64,000 nucleotides of DNA from Clostridia bacterium (GTDB taxonomy: Bacteria; Bacillota_A; Clostridia; Oscillospirales; CAG-272). Below the pieces are notes generated by a model that ran no database searches, was not told where the DNA came from, and worked only from the letters and a program-made list of their open reading frames with translations. Below are positions 26,737 through 35,237 of the stretch, in pieces. Numbering within the stretch: the stretch's first letter is position 1; each line of letters begins with the position of its first letter. The stretch covers positions 1 through 64,000 of the forward strand of contig JAGBRZ010000200.1 in assembly GCA_017632155.1 (NCBI GenBank), read 5' to 3'. A program made the position numbers and the translations under genes.

Positions 26737-27363
26737 TTAGTCTATTGTTCCGAATTTATCAAAGGGAAGGAGGCGGCAAACTACTTTACCGAGAATCCGT
26801 CTGTTATCGACAAAGCCTATCGATGAGGAACGGCTATCGAGCGAATTTCCTCTGTTATCTCCCATTACAAAAGTACATCCTTGAGGAACCTGAATGGGGT
26901 ATATATCATATTTGTAATATCCCGCGCCGTCATCATAACGAGCGTAATACTCGTCCAATACAATGGGATTCTTGTAATCGGGATCGTATACCGTAACGTG
27001 TAGCTTCCCATTAATGTTCTTAATGTCTATCCATTCACCTTCAGTGGCAATAACTCTTTTTACTATAGGCTCGTTAAGGTCTGAGGGTTGATCTCCGGTT
27101 TGATGGAAAACAACAATATCACCACGCTCGGGGTTGTAAAAGATATCCGTGACAAGCAACATCTCGCTATCATGGAGCGTATTAAGCATTGAAGGTCCAT
27201 CAACGCGGCAAATGCGTGTAGCAAAACTGAAAAGGAGCAATACTGCGCACGCTGAAAGTATGAATAATTCAAAATAATCAAAAACTTCTTTCAAAAGCGA
27301 AGTCTTAGGCTTTTTCGGGGTGTTTTCCTGTACCTCGCTCAAAGTATTATTCATTTCATCCAC
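26737..27363 (-). CDS. lepB: Signal peptidase I
   Basis: Membrane serine protease that removes Sec signal peptides. The product has a short cytoplasmic part, one transmembrane segment (about residues 25-45), the catalytic Ser in RVDGPSMLNTL (about 55-65), the catalytic Lys in VKRVIATEG (about 105-113), and FVMGDNRGNSLDSR near the end. The GTG at 27363 is preferred over the ATG at 27354 because AGGTGG lies six bases upstream of it. It is the second gene of the threonine-flanked operon, 16 bases after the ApgM-type gene. Confidence 0.94.
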   Translation of the reverse strand: MDEMNNTLSEVQENTPKKPKTSLLKEVFDYFELFILSACAVLLLFSFATRICRVDGPSMLNTLHDSEMLLVTDIFYNPERGDIVVFHQTGDQPSDLNEPIVKRVIATEGEWIDIKNINGKLHVTVYDPDYKNPIVLDEYYARYDDGAGYYKYDIYPIQVPQGCTFVMGDNRGNSLDSRSSSIGFVDNRRILGKVVCRLLPFDKFGTID

Positions 27364-27379
27364 AATAATCCACCTCGTA

Positions 27380-28591
27380 TCAATTGCATGAATCAATAAA
27401 GTACTGCATAAGCTCCCAGCCGTTTGCAAAATACTTTCCGGACGAACAGCTGGTTTCGTTGAAATTGGAAACTCCGGTATTAGTGTGCTTCGAGGAATAA
27501 ATGATATACGGAACAGGCTGATTTGAGTGGGTTCTGATTCTTACAGGTGTGGGGTGATCAGGCAGAATCATAATACCGAAATCCTCACCGCAATTCTCAA
27601 GGTAATCAAGAATCGGCGTAAGTGCCAAAGAATCAATTAATTCGATGGACTTGGTTTTTACATCCGCCTCGCCTCTGTGACCATGCTCATCCGGACCTTC
27701 AAAGTGCAGATAAACAAGATCACTTCCGCTTTTGAAAGCATCAATGGTTGCATCTGCTTTGCCTTTATAATTAGTATTAACAGTACCTGTTGCACCTTCG
27801 ACATCAACAGTTTTCATGTCTGCGCAAATGCCTATACCTTTAATGAGGTCAACGGCAGAAATTGCCGTTCCCATAAGTCCGAATTTTTCCTTGAAAGAGG
27901 GAAGAGAGAGCGGTTTTCCGGGGCTCCAAAGCCATAGAGAATTCGCGGGCAATCTTCCGCGTTTCCTTCTTTCCTCATTAAGCGGATGCTTATCGAGTAT
28001 GCGGCAAGACTCTTTCATATACTCCAAGAAGTCTTTACCTTCAACACTGTCGGGAATATATTCACCGATCTTCTTACCGATAATATCGTGAGGTCTGGTA
28101 AAATCGTATTTATCATTAGCGCCTTTCCAAACAAGACAATGTCTGTAAGAAACGCCAACATAAAGCTTTTTAAAATCGTCAGAGAGCTCTGAGTTAACGG
28201 CATCAATCAATATTGCTGCTTCCTCAGTTGTGATCTCATCAGCGGCATTATCAAGCATTATTCTGTCTTCATAATTCTCAGCATCAGAAAGAGATACCGT
28301 ATTGGCTCTGATAGCAACATCCTCGCCCTCGAGCGTAAGTCCCATACTTACAGCTTCAAGTGGAGATCTGCCTTTAGAATATACCTTTGGATCAAACGAA
28401 AGTATTGCCATATTGGCTGTATCTGATTCAGGGACCATGCCTTCCGGTACGTTCTGAACCAATCCATATAAAGATCTGGCTGCAAGTCGATCCATAATAG
28501 GTTTGTTTGCTGCTTCCATAGGTGATTTGTTTCCAAGCGAAGCAACCTGCTCATCAGCCATTCCATCGGGAATTAATACGAGATATTTCAT
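27380..28591 (-). CDS. ApgM-type phosphoglycerate mutase homologue, probable homoserine kinase
   Basis: Alkaline-phosphatase-superfamily protein of 403 residues. It has metal-site residues in LVLIPDGMAD (residues 4-13), the nucleophile region PESDTANMAILSFDP (about 61-75), GRSPLEAVSMGL, HFEGPDEHGHRG (about 301-312) and ILPDHPTP (about 345-352). The family includes archaeal-type phosphoglycerate mutases and a subgroup proposed to be a non-orthologous homoserine kinase, found where thrB is missing. Here it is first in an operon ending in thrC, which favours the kinase reading. The ATG at 28591 begins the conserved region; the frame is open 33 bases further upstream. Confidence 0.82.
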   Translation of the reverse strand: MKYLVLIPDGMADEQVASLGNKSPMEAANKPIMDRLAARSLYGLVQNVPEGMVPESDTANMAILSFDPKVYSKGRSPLEAVSMGLTLEGEDVAIRANTVSLSDAENYEDRIMLDNAADEITTEEAAILIDAVNSELSDDFKKLYVGVSYRHCLVWKGANDKYDFTRPHDIIGKKIGEYIPDSVEGKDFLEYMKESCRILDKHPLNEERRKRGRLPANSLWLWSPGKPLSLPSFKEKFGLMGTAISAVDLIKGIGICADMKTVDVEGATGTVNTNYKGKADATIDAFKSGSDLVYLHFEGPDEHGHRGEADVKTKSIELIDSLALTPILDYLENCGEDFGIMILPDHPTPVRIRTHSNQPVPYIIYSSKHTNTGVSNFNETSCSSGKYFANGWELMQYFIDSCN

Positions 28592-28627
28592 ATTTATAAA
28601 TCCTTTTTTGAAATAAATATTCATTAT

Positions 28628-28656
28628 ATTATAGCATAAAATTTGATTTTTTTCAA
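28628..28656 (-). promoter_or_regulatory. Sigma-A promoter of the apgM-lepB-rbgA-rnhB-yraN-thrC operon
   Basis: On the - strand, TTGAAA (28656-28651), a 17-bp spacer and TATAAT (28633-28628), 37 bases before the first start codon. Confidence 0.75.
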
Positions 28657-28772
28657 TAGCTGCAAATAAAATACGTCAATAAATATTAAAGATTAACCGA
28701 ATATTAATGAAATTTCATCTAAATTGATAATAAAAGTGTGATAACATAGTAAAAAAGCGGAGGTTACAAAAA

Positions 28773-29579
28773 ATGAATAGTCAAAATCCAGGATATAAAA
28801 CCCCAAAAGCTGCTACTAAAAACAAAAATCAAAAGGGAAGAGCGCAAGGCTTGATAATTATATTTTTCAGCGTAATTATCGGCATCACAGTACTGTGTTT
28901 TTCAATTATGGCTATTATAAAAAATACCAACACACCTCAAAACATTGTTGGAAACACTATAATTTTCCATGAAGCGAATTATGATTATGACATTATGAAG
29001 GACGAAAATTATCTCGAACTCGATCGTAATGTAAGATTTGAAAATTCACAAAATGGAATCACAGTTGAAATAGTTGACGATAATTTGAATGATGTTCCTT
29101 CCGATATCAGGGATTCTTTCAGCGTCATTTATAACTTTATCGATTATGCGATTTCCGGCGATCATCAAAAGCTCAACGATTTATTCAGCGATGAGTATAT
29201 TGAAGCAGACGGTGAGACGAAAATGGAATTCACGATGCAGCAACTTTACAATATCAAAGTTACATACATAACAGATGCTACTGCAGAAAGCGATGGTTAT
29301 ACATATTCGAGCCAAGACTTTTGGCTTGAATATATGATCAGAAGAAATAACGGAACATTCAGAAACGATATGGCAAGTGATTGCATCAAGAAAGAATACG
29401 TGAGAATCACAAATCGAGACGGCGAATATGAAATTGACGTCCTTGCTCCGTTTAAAACCGAAATTAAGCAGCCTCAAAAAATTGAAAGCAATACAATAGT
29501 TGCTGTTGCAGGTGTTACGCTGCTTGTTATAATTGCCGTTGGAGCTTGTTGCGTAATTGTAAACAAGAAATACGGATAA
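28773..29579 (+). CDS. Bitopic membrane protein of unknown function
   Basis: Not recognised. The 268-residue product has a Lys-rich cytoplasmic N-terminus (1-25), a transmembrane segment (about 27-48), an acidic extracytoplasmic domain of about 180 residues with two subregions (about 60-110 and 115-225), and a second transmembrane segment (about 240-262) ending in KKYG. The middle (IYNFIDYAISGDHQKLNDLF) resembles NTF2-like or similar small alpha/beta domains, a weak impression. A GGAGGT site is eight bases before the ATG. It is monocistronic and followed by a hairpin. Confidence 0.7.
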   Translation: MNSQNPGYKTPKAATKNKNQKGRAQGLIIIFFSVIIGITVLCFSIMAIIKNTNTPQNIVGNTIIFHEANYDYDIMKDENYLELDRNVRFENSQNGITVEIVDDNLNDVPSDIRDSFSVIYNFIDYAISGDHQKLNDLFSDEYIEADGETKMEFTMQQLYNIKVTYITDATAESDGYTYSSQDFWLEYMIRRNNGTFRNDMASDCIKKEYVRITNRDGEYEIDVLAPFKTEIKQPQKIESNTIVAVAGVTLLVIIAVGACCVIVNKKYG

Positions 29580-29582
29580 AAC

Positions 29583-29614
29583 ATAAAGCTCAACGCAAAC
29601 GCGTTGAGCTTTAT
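29583..29614. terminator. Bidirectional hairpin between convergent genes
   Basis: Perfect 14-bp stem (29583-29596 with 29601-29614) with loop AAAC, directly after the membrane protein stop and 15 bases from the end of the convergent flavodoxin-like gene. The T-runs are short. Confidence 0.75.
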
Positions 29615-29628
29615 GAATAAATTGTGAA

Positions 29629-30054
29629 TCAACCCATATATGCACGTGCTCGGTCAAGCCACTCGTCAAGTGCTTTCTTTTCGTCAGCATTAAGATTGCC
29701 GAGAAAAGGCAGACCACCCTTGATGAAGAGCACCTCGGGAAATACATTGGTTCCTGCGGAAACAAGCATATCCTTGATGGCATTCGCGCCTTTCTCATTG
29801 CCGTCTACAATAAGAGCAACGTAAGCAGCCTTGGTTTTGTCAAGCTGCTGGCAGAAGAGTCTGACTTTGTTTTCGGGTTCATCTTTGATGGATATACCAA
29901 TGAAAACCAATCTTTCCTTATCACAAGGATATGCAGGCGGGATTACATCAACCGCATTGTTGTTTGTCAAAGCAAATTTTTCTTTAACGATGTCACCAAT
30001 GGTAACAAACTTCTTTTTGCCAGACGCATAAAGATAACGCATTTTGATGGACAT
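29629..30054 (-). CDS. Flavodoxin-like fold protein
   Basis: A 141-residue cytoplasmic protein without clear catalytic signature. It begins MRYLYASGKKKF, followed by strand-helix units such as ERLVFIGISIKDE and AAYVALIVDGN that suggest a flavodoxin-like alpha/beta fold. The FMN phosphate loop of true flavodoxins (T/S-x-T-G-x-T) is not evident; ASGKKKF sits in its place. A GGAGGT site precedes the ATG. It is transcribed alone from a good promoter (30117-30145). Confidence 0.55.
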   Translation of the reverse strand: MSIKMRYLYASGKKKFVTIGDIVKEKFALTNNNAVDVIPPAYPCDKERLVFIGISIKDEPENKVRLFCQQLDKTKAAYVALIVDGNEKGANAIKDMLVSAGTNVFPEVLFIKGGLPFLGNLNADEKKALDEWLDRARAYMG

Positions 30055-30116
30055 TGTTGCGACCTCCGAAATTTTATGTAAGCGTGTTGCTGATCACAAT
30101 TACGCTCATTATAATA

Positions 30117-30145
30117 ATTATAACATTATTTTATTGAAAAGTCAA
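30117..30145 (-). promoter_or_regulatory. Sigma-A promoter for the flavodoxin-like gene
   Basis: On the - strand, TTGACT (30145-30140), 17-bp spacer, TATAAT (30122-30117). Confidence 0.7.
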
Positions 30146-30415
30146 AATATTTTTTGAAAAAATTAAATTTTGTATGATTGTACAGTTTTAAGGATATTTT
30201 TTGTACATATCACACAAAAAGCCCGTTCATTCAATCTGCTAATCGTCATATAAAGATTCATTACTAACTAAAATTTGATCTCACCACTTCTCTTACATTC
30301 GTAAAACTTTGATTTTACGAACTATTGTAGATTTTGAAATTGGGAACGGTAATTGTCTCTTCTACTCACTTCTTGCGTAAATTTCAACCAAAATTAAAAA
30401 TCCTACAAGTTTCTA
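30146..30415. other. AT-rich intergenic region without a recognisable gene
   Basis: About 270 bases between the divergent promoters of the flavodoxin-like gene and smpB. I see no credible open frame with a ribosome-binding site. The one clear structure is a perfect 9-bp inverted repeat, TTCGTAAAA (30298-30306) and TTTTACGAA (30313-30321), with a 6-base loop. Confidence 0.6.
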
Positions 30416-30444
30416 TTGATTTTTCATTTTAAATGTTGTATAAT
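30416..30444 (+). promoter_or_regulatory. Sigma-A promoter for smpB
   Basis: TTGATT (30416-30421), 17-bp spacer, TATAAT (30439-30444), followed by an AAGGAGG site and the smpB ATG at 30477. Confidence 0.72.
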
Positions 30445-30476
30445 ATAATGCAGTTCAAACAAGGAGGTATTGGCTG

Positions 30477-30947
30477 ATGGCTAAAGCAAAAGGAACTAAA
30501 CAAATTGCTGCAAACCGCAAAGCATATCACGATTACTTTGTTGATGATAAATACGAAGCCGGTATCTCTCTTGTCGGTACTGAGGTAAAAAGCCTGCGAG
30601 CAGGTCAAGTGAATTTGAAAGATTCTTATTGCACCATCAAGAACGGCGAGATATTTGCAAACGGGATCCATATCAGCCCTTATGAACAAGGTAACATATT
30701 TAACCGTGATCCCAGAAGGACACGCAAGTTACTGATGCATAAGCGTGAGATCTTAAAGTTGTTTTCTTTGGTTTCGCAAAAAGGATATACTTTAGTTCCT
30801 CTTTCGTTATATTTTAAAGACTCTAAAGTGAAAGTTGAAGTTGGTCTTTGCCGAGGCAAAAAACTGTATGACAAACGCGACTCAGAGGCTGAGAAACAGG
30901 CTTCAAGAGACAGTGAAAGAATCAGAAAAACAAATTATGATTATTGA
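30477..30947 (+). CDS. smpB: SsrA-binding protein SmpB
   Basis: Partner of tmRNA in rescue of stalled ribosomes. The 156-residue protein has the N-terminal [36 protein letters not shown] (about 36-53), and the basic C-terminal tail ([20 protein letters not shown]) that inserts in the decoding centre. An ideal AAGGAGG site precedes the ATG. The tmRNA gene starts 29 bases after the stop, a common pairing. Confidence 0.97.
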   Translation: MAKAKGTKQIAANRKAYHDYFVDDKYEAGISLVGTEVKSLRAGQVNLKDSYCTIKNGEIFANGIHISPYEQGNIFNRDPRRTRKLLMHKREILKLFSLVSQKGYTLVPLSLYFKDSKVKVEVGLCRGKKLYDKRDSEAEKQASRDSERIRKTNYDY

Positions 30948-30976
30948 TCAGCACTTCCCTGCTGATTGATATATAT

Positions 30977-31345
30977 GGGGGCGTAAAGGTTTCGACGGGG
31001 ATTTTGAGATACGGCAAGCGAGTAGAGCTGAGTAACTCTTAAACGGCTCAACTTAAATATTAAACGCTAACAATAACGTAGCATTTGCTGCCTAAACGGC
31101 AGTGATGCGGCTCTGAGGAGCCGCCCGTTCCGCCCGGGAAGATCGCGACCCGGGATGCGAGCGTCATGTAGCGATGAACGTGAATCGCCATTTAGCCTTT
31201 GAAGCGATCACGCATAAAAAGGATACTTGATTACGCAGAGCGTCGGTTCTCGGCGTATGATGGGAATGCAAATAACCGACTACACTCGTAGAAAACCGTA
31301 AGGATTGATTTTCGGACAGGGGTTCGATTCCCCTCGCCTCCACCA
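30977..31345 (+). ncRNA. ssrA: Transfer-messenger RNA
   Basis: The 5' end GGGGGCGTAAAGGTTTCGAC is the standard tmRNA opening and pairs with CGCCTCC near the 3' end, which carries an encoded ACCA (31342-31345). The T-arm GGTTCGATTCCCC is present. The resume codon is GCT at 31066, and the tag reads ANNNVAFAA, ending in TAA at 31093-31095. Length is about 369 bases. It lies just after smpB and before a strong terminator. Confidence 0.96.
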
Positions 31346-31385
31346 AAAAAGCACAAGACATGCTGTTTTATGTCTTGTGCTTTTT
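31346..31385 (+). terminator. Terminator of smpB-ssrA
   Basis: A 15-bp perfect stem (31346-31360 with 31371-31385) ending in a run of five T, directly after the tmRNA 3' end. Confidence 0.92.
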
Positions 31386-31422
31386 CTCATCTATTTTAAT
31401 TATCAGCAAATCTATAATAACA

Positions 31423-31485
31423 CAAATGTATGATTAATTGTATATTTATTCATACATTTGCAAGTTTGAAATATTTTCTTGCAAA
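31423..31485. repeat. Two overlapping inverted repeats
   Basis: CAAATGTATGA (31423-31433) pairs with TCATACATTTG (31450-31460). TTTGCAAG (31457-31464) pairs with CTTGCAAA (31478-31485). The two share 31457-31460, so the hairpins would exclude each other. They lie between the tmRNA terminator and the next promoter; no gene is visible here. Confidence 0.6.
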
Positions 31486-31499
31486 ATCTATTATTGCTA

Positions 31500-31528
31500 T
31501 TGATTTATTGTCTGAATTGTGATACAAT
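31500..31528 (+). promoter_or_regulatory. Sigma-A promoter for the TauE-proBAC unit
   Basis: TTGATT (31500-31505), 17-bp spacer, TACAAT (31523-31528), 29 bases before the transporter start. Confidence 0.55.
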
Positions 31529-31557
31529 TATTACATTAATTATTCAAGGTGTTAATC

Positions 31558-32349
31558 ATGCAGTATTTGTTCTATTCGCTGATCTGCTTGCTAGCGACTA
31601 CATTAGGCGCTATTTCAGGCATTGGAGGCGGTGTTATCATAAAACCGGTGCTTGATGCTACAGCAAGTATTTCGGTATCGCAAATCAGCTTTCTTTCAGG
31701 TTGCAGTGTTCTTGCAATGAGCATCGTTTCACTCCTCTCGTCAATGGGCGGTGAGGCAAAAATCGATAAAGGTCGCACCACTCCTTTGGCAATAGGATCG
31801 GCAGTAGGCGGAGTAGTCGGTAAGCTTCTTTTTGATATAATAAAAAACGCTGCGGCCAATGATGGAGTTGTAGGAACAGCACAAAGCGCTATAATGATTC
31901 TTCTCACCGGAGGCGTCCTTCTTTACGTCTTGAACAAGAAGTACATAAAAACCAACAATATTGAATCTATTTTTGTTTGTATTACGATCGGCTTGTTTCT
32001 CGGAATTCTCTCCTCTTTTCTCGGAATCGGAGGAGGCCCGATCAATCTCGCAGTACTGTATTTCTTCTTCTCAATGACAACAAAAACAGCGGCACTGAAT
32101 TCACTTTATATGATATTCTTCGCACAGACTGCGAGCCTAATATTCACATTTGCATCCTCTTCTGTTCCCGAAACAGACATCTTAACTCTTGCAGTAATGA
32201 TTGTTTCAGGTGTTGCAGGTGGATTTATAGGAAGAAAAATCAATAAGAAAATGAGCACCAAGGCTGTCGACATTTTATTTTGTTGTATGCTTGTCGCAAT
32301 TATTGGCACAAGCGTATACAACCTTATCAGTTACATATCTTTGATTTAA
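31558..32349 (+). CDS. TauE/SafE family membrane transporter
   Basis: Integral membrane protein of 263 residues with about eight transmembrane segments. It has the family's glycine-rich repeat near the start of each half: GAISGIGGGVIIKP (about 16-29) and GILSSFLGIGGGPINLA (about 144-160). Members export or import sulfite, sulfoacetate or other small anions, and the substrate is unknown here. The ATG at 31558 is preferred over the GTG at 31549 because AAGGTG lies six bases upstream. proB follows after 11 bases, so co-transcription with proline genes is likely. Confidence 0.88.
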   Translation: MQYLFYSLICLLATTLGAISGIGGGVIIKPVLDATASISVSQISFLSGCSVLAMSIVSLLSSMGGEAKIDKGRTTPLAIGSAVGGVVGKLLFDIIKNAAANDGVVGTAQSAIMILLTGGVLLYVLNKKYIKTNNIESIFVCITIGLFLGILSSFLGIGGGPINLAVLYFFFSMTTKTAALNSLYMIFFAQTASLIFTFASSSVPETDILTLAVMIVSGVAGGFIGRKINKKMSTKAVDILFCCMLVAIIGTSVYNLISYISLI

Positions 32350-32360
32350 CGAGGGATATA

Positions 32361-33131
32361 ATGAGAATCGTAATTAAAATTGGAACTTCAACACTTGCCC
32401 ACAAGTCGGGTGAATTAAATATCAGACGCACAGAAGAACTCTGCAGAATAATCAGCGACATTAAAAACTCTGGCGAAGAAGTCATTATCGTATCAAGCGG
32501 TGCAATCGGAATGGGTGCGGCAAAACTCTCTCTGCAAGGAAAGCCAAGTGATATAGCTACAAAGCAGGCAGCTGCAGCTGTTGGTCAATGCGAATTGATG
32601 TATAGATACGATAAACTTTTTGCAGAATACCATCATAATGTTGCGCAAATACTGTTGACAGGCGATGATTTCAACAATCGAGAGCGGCATCAGAATTTCT
32701 CCAATACTATAAGCAGACTTCTTGAGCTGAAAGCGCTTCCAATAATCAACGAAAATGACACGATCGCCACTGATGAAATTAAGGTTGGCGACAATGACAC
32801 ACTTTCCGCACTCGTTAGTGTCAGCGTCTCTGCAGATCTATTGATACTGCTTTCAGATATTGACGGACTTTTCACTGCAGATCCTCATATTGATCCTAAT
32901 GCCGAATTAATTAAAGAAATTCACGAGATCAATTCCGATGTTCTCGCGCTTGCGGGTGATACTTCTTCCGGACTTGGTACAGGTGGAATGCGAACGAAGC
33001 TTTCTGCGGCTGAAATCTGTTTGCGCGGCGGATGTGATATGATCATAGCTAACGGCGCAAATCCCAAAATTTTGTACGATATTATAAACAATAATAACCC
33101 TATCTGTACTCGTTTTATATCTAATAGGTGA
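32361..33131 (+). CDS. proB: Glutamate 5-kinase without PUA domain
   Basis: First step of proline synthesis (glutamate + ATP to glutamyl-5-phosphate). The 256-residue protein has VIKIGTSTLAHKSG at the N-terminus, IVSSGAIGMGAAKLS (about 46-60), NENDTIATDEIKVGDND (about 131-147), LLSDIDGLFTADP (about 165-177) and GTGGMRTKLSAAEI. It ends after the amino-acid-kinase domain, lacking the C-terminal PUA domain of longer ProB proteins. The ATG at 32361 has a GAGGG site. proA starts four bases after the stop. Confidence 0.95.
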   Translation: MRIVIKIGTSTLAHKSGELNIRRTEELCRIISDIKNSGEEVIIVSSGAIGMGAAKLSLQGKPSDIATKQAAAAVGQCELMYRYDKLFAEYHHNVAQILLTGDDFNNRERHQNFSNTISRLLELKALPIINENDTIATDEIKVGDNDTLSALVSVSVSADLLILLSDIDGLFTADPHIDPNAELIKEIHEINSDVLALAGDTSSGLGTGGMRTKLSAAEICLRGGCDMIIANGANPKILYDIINNNNPICTRFISNR

Positions 33132-33135
33132 TTTT

Positions 33136-34392
33136 ATGGCAACTACAATAGAAATTATGAAAAGAGCAAAAGCGATCTCCTCTTCCCTTTCACTTCTTCA
33201 AGAGGCAAAAAAGAACGAGATCCTTGCTTTGATAGCAGATTCGTTGGAATCTGCCACTTCGGATATATTATTCGCAAACACAGAGGATGTTGAACGTTCC
33301 AAAGGCGTTTTATCAGACGTAATGATCGACAGATTGATTCTAACAGCTGATAGAATTAGATCTATGGCAAACGGAATCAGGGATGTGATTAAGCTTTCTG
33401 ATCCTGTCGGACGAATTATTTCATCTCAAACTCTTCCTAACGGTCTCAAGATCGAAAAAGTTGGTGTTCCTCTTGGAGTGGTTGCAATCATTTATGAAAG
33501 CAGGCCAAATGTAACTTCCGATGCGGCGGCACTATGCTTTAAGAGTGGAAACGCTTGCGTGCTCAAATGCGGCAAGGAAGCGCATAAAACATCTATGGCA
33601 ATTATCAGAGCTATCAAAAGCGCTCTTGCACCTTTCGGTTTTGAAGATGCGGTCAATATTCTCGAAGATAACACACGTGAGGCTGCAACAGAATTGATGC
33701 ACGCCGTTGATTACATCGACGTACTGATTCCTCGAGGAGGCGCGGGGCTCATACGTTCTTGCGTTGAAAACGCAAAAGTCCCTTGCATAAAAACAGGAAC
33801 CGGAATTTGCCATATTTACGTTGATAAAGATGCTGACATAAGTAAAGCTCTTAATATAATCGAAAATGCTAAAACTCAAAGACCTTCGGTATGTAATGCT
33901 GCCGAAGTTTGCATAGTTCATAAGGATATCGCGTCAAGTTTCTTGCCAAAACTTGCTGAACTTTTGCGAGTTAAGCGCGAGAACGACGGAAAGGTACCTG
34001 TTGAATTTCGCGTTGACTCTTGTGCTGCAAGAATTATTGATGGTACTCCTGCTACGGATGCCGACTTTGATACAGAATTCCTGGATTATATACTGGCAAT
34101 CAAAGTTGTCGATTCGCTTGACGAAGCTATAATGCATATCTCTGCACATTCTACGCAGCACAGTGAGGCTATCGTCACAGAAAATGCAGAATCTGCTGAG
34201 CTGTTTTTAAATGCCATCGATAGTACCTCAGTATATTGGAACGCCTCAACGAGATTTACCGATGGCGGCGAGTTTGGTCTTGGCTGCGAGATTGGAATTT
34301 CCACTCAAAAAATGCACGCAAGAGGTCCTATGGGGCTCTGTGAGCTGACGTCTTATAAATACAAAATACGCGGAAACGGACAGACACGATAA
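33136..34392 (+). CDS. proA: Gamma-glutamyl phosphate reductase
   Basis: NADPH-dependent reductase making glutamate-5-semialdehyde, 418 residues. Key stretches are GVVAIIYESRPNVTSDAAALC (split here as GVVAIIYESRPNVT and SDAAALC, about 115-135), LIPRGGAGLI (about 197-206), GTGICHIYVDKDAD, and the catalytic Cys in QRPSVCNAAE (about residue 256). It lies between proB and proC with gaps of 4 and 11 bases, a complete proline operon. Confidence 0.96.
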   Translation: MATTIEIMKRAKAISSSLSLLQEAKKNEILALIADSLESATSDILFANTEDVERSKGVLSDVMIDRLILTADRIRSMANGIRDVIKLSDPVGRIISSQTLPNGLKIEKVGVPLGVVAIIYESRPNVTSDAAALCFKSGNACVLKCGKEAHKTSMAIIRAIKSALAPFGFEDAVNILEDNTREAATELMHAVDYIDVLIPRGGAGLIRSCVENAKVPCIKTGTGICHIYVDKDADISKALNIIENAKTQRPSVCNAAEVCIVHKDIASSFLPKLAELLRVKRENDGKVPVEFRVDSCAARIIDGTPATDADFDTEFLDYILAIKVVDSLDEAIMHISAHSTQHSEAIVTENAESAELFLNAIDSTSVYWNASTRFTDGGEFGLGCEIGISTQKMHARGPMGLCELTSYKYKIRGNGQTR

Positions 34393-34403
34393 GGAGCAAT
34401 TCA

Positions 34404-35198
34404 ATGAAATATAAAGCAGGTTTTATCGGCTGCGGAAATATGGGTGGCGCGCTTGCAAGAGCGGCTGCTTCTGCAGTCGGCGGCAATAACATTGCCGTTT
34501 GTGACTACGATAAATCCAAAACTTCTCTTCTCTGCAATGAATTTGGTACAGTTGAGCTTTCGTTTGAGGAAATGATCACTTCTTGCAAGTTTATCTTTCT
34601 TGGAGTTAAACCTCAAGTTATGCAAGTCGCTTTGGCTCCCTATACAGAACTAATTAACAATAGCGATGCTATTATCGTTACAATGGCAGCAGCTTTGCAG
34701 ATATCTTATTTCGAGCAAATCATCGGAATTACAAGGCCTATTATCCGCATTATGCCTAATATGCCCGCCTCAGTTGGTCAGGGGATGATCCTTTACGATT
34801 CAAACGATATTGCCACAGCCCAAATTATTTCGGAATTTCTTGAGATTATGTCCAAAGCAGGCAAGCTTGATAATCTTCCCGAACATCTTATAGACGCAGG
34901 AAGCGCTGTTTCGGGCTGCGGCCCTGCTTTCGCCTTTATGTTTGCAGAAGCTCTCGCGGATGCAGGAGTCGAATGCGGTTTGCCGCGTGATAAGGCAATT
35001 CTCTATGCCGCACAAATGCTCAAGGGCAGTGCTGAGTTATTATTGTGTGAGGGAAATCCCGGTGTCCTCAAGGATAGAGTCTGCAGCCCCGGAGGCACAA
35101 CCATAGCAGGTGTACATGCGCTTGAAAACGGTGCATTCAGAGCAGCGGCAATGAACGCAGTTACTTCGGCATATAAAAGAACACTTGAATTGAAATAA
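34404..35198 (+). CDS. proC: Pyrroline-5-carboxylate reductase
   Basis: Last step of proline synthesis, 264 residues. The NAD(P)-binding GFIGCGNMGGALARA is at residues 5-19, followed by FLGVKPQVM, IRIMPNMPASVGQGM, SGCGPAFAFMFAEAL (about 169-183) and the signature SPGGTTIAGVHALENG (about 229-244). An AAGGAG site precedes the ATG. A perfect palindromic terminator follows. Confidence 0.96.
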   Translation: MKYKAGFIGCGNMGGALARAAASAVGGNNIAVCDYDKSKTSLLCNEFGTVELSFEEMITSCKFIFLGVKPQVMQVALAPYTELINNSDAIIVTMAAALQISYFEQIIGITRPIIRIMPNMPASVGQGMILYDSNDIATAQIISEFLEIMSKAGKLDNLPEHLIDAGSAVSGCGPAFAFMFAEALADAGVECGLPRDKAILYAAQMLKGSAELLLCEGNPGVLKDRVCSPGGTTIAGVHALENGAFRAAAMNAVTSAYKRTLELK

Positions 35199-35202
35199 AG
35201 TA

Positions 35203-35230
35203 AAAAGGCAACCGCATGCGGTTGCCTTTT
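35203..35230. terminator. Bidirectional terminator between proC and lysA
   Basis: A perfect 28-bp palindrome (AAAAGGCAACCGCA and its complement) lies between convergent stops. Flanking A- and T-runs let it work in both directions. Confidence 0.92.
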
Positions 35231-35237
35231 CTTATTT

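Noticed and set aside
31423..31485. Riboswitch or T-box before the transporter-proline genes
   Set aside because: The repeats lie upstream of the visible promoter, and no T-box or known riboswitch core is recognisable.
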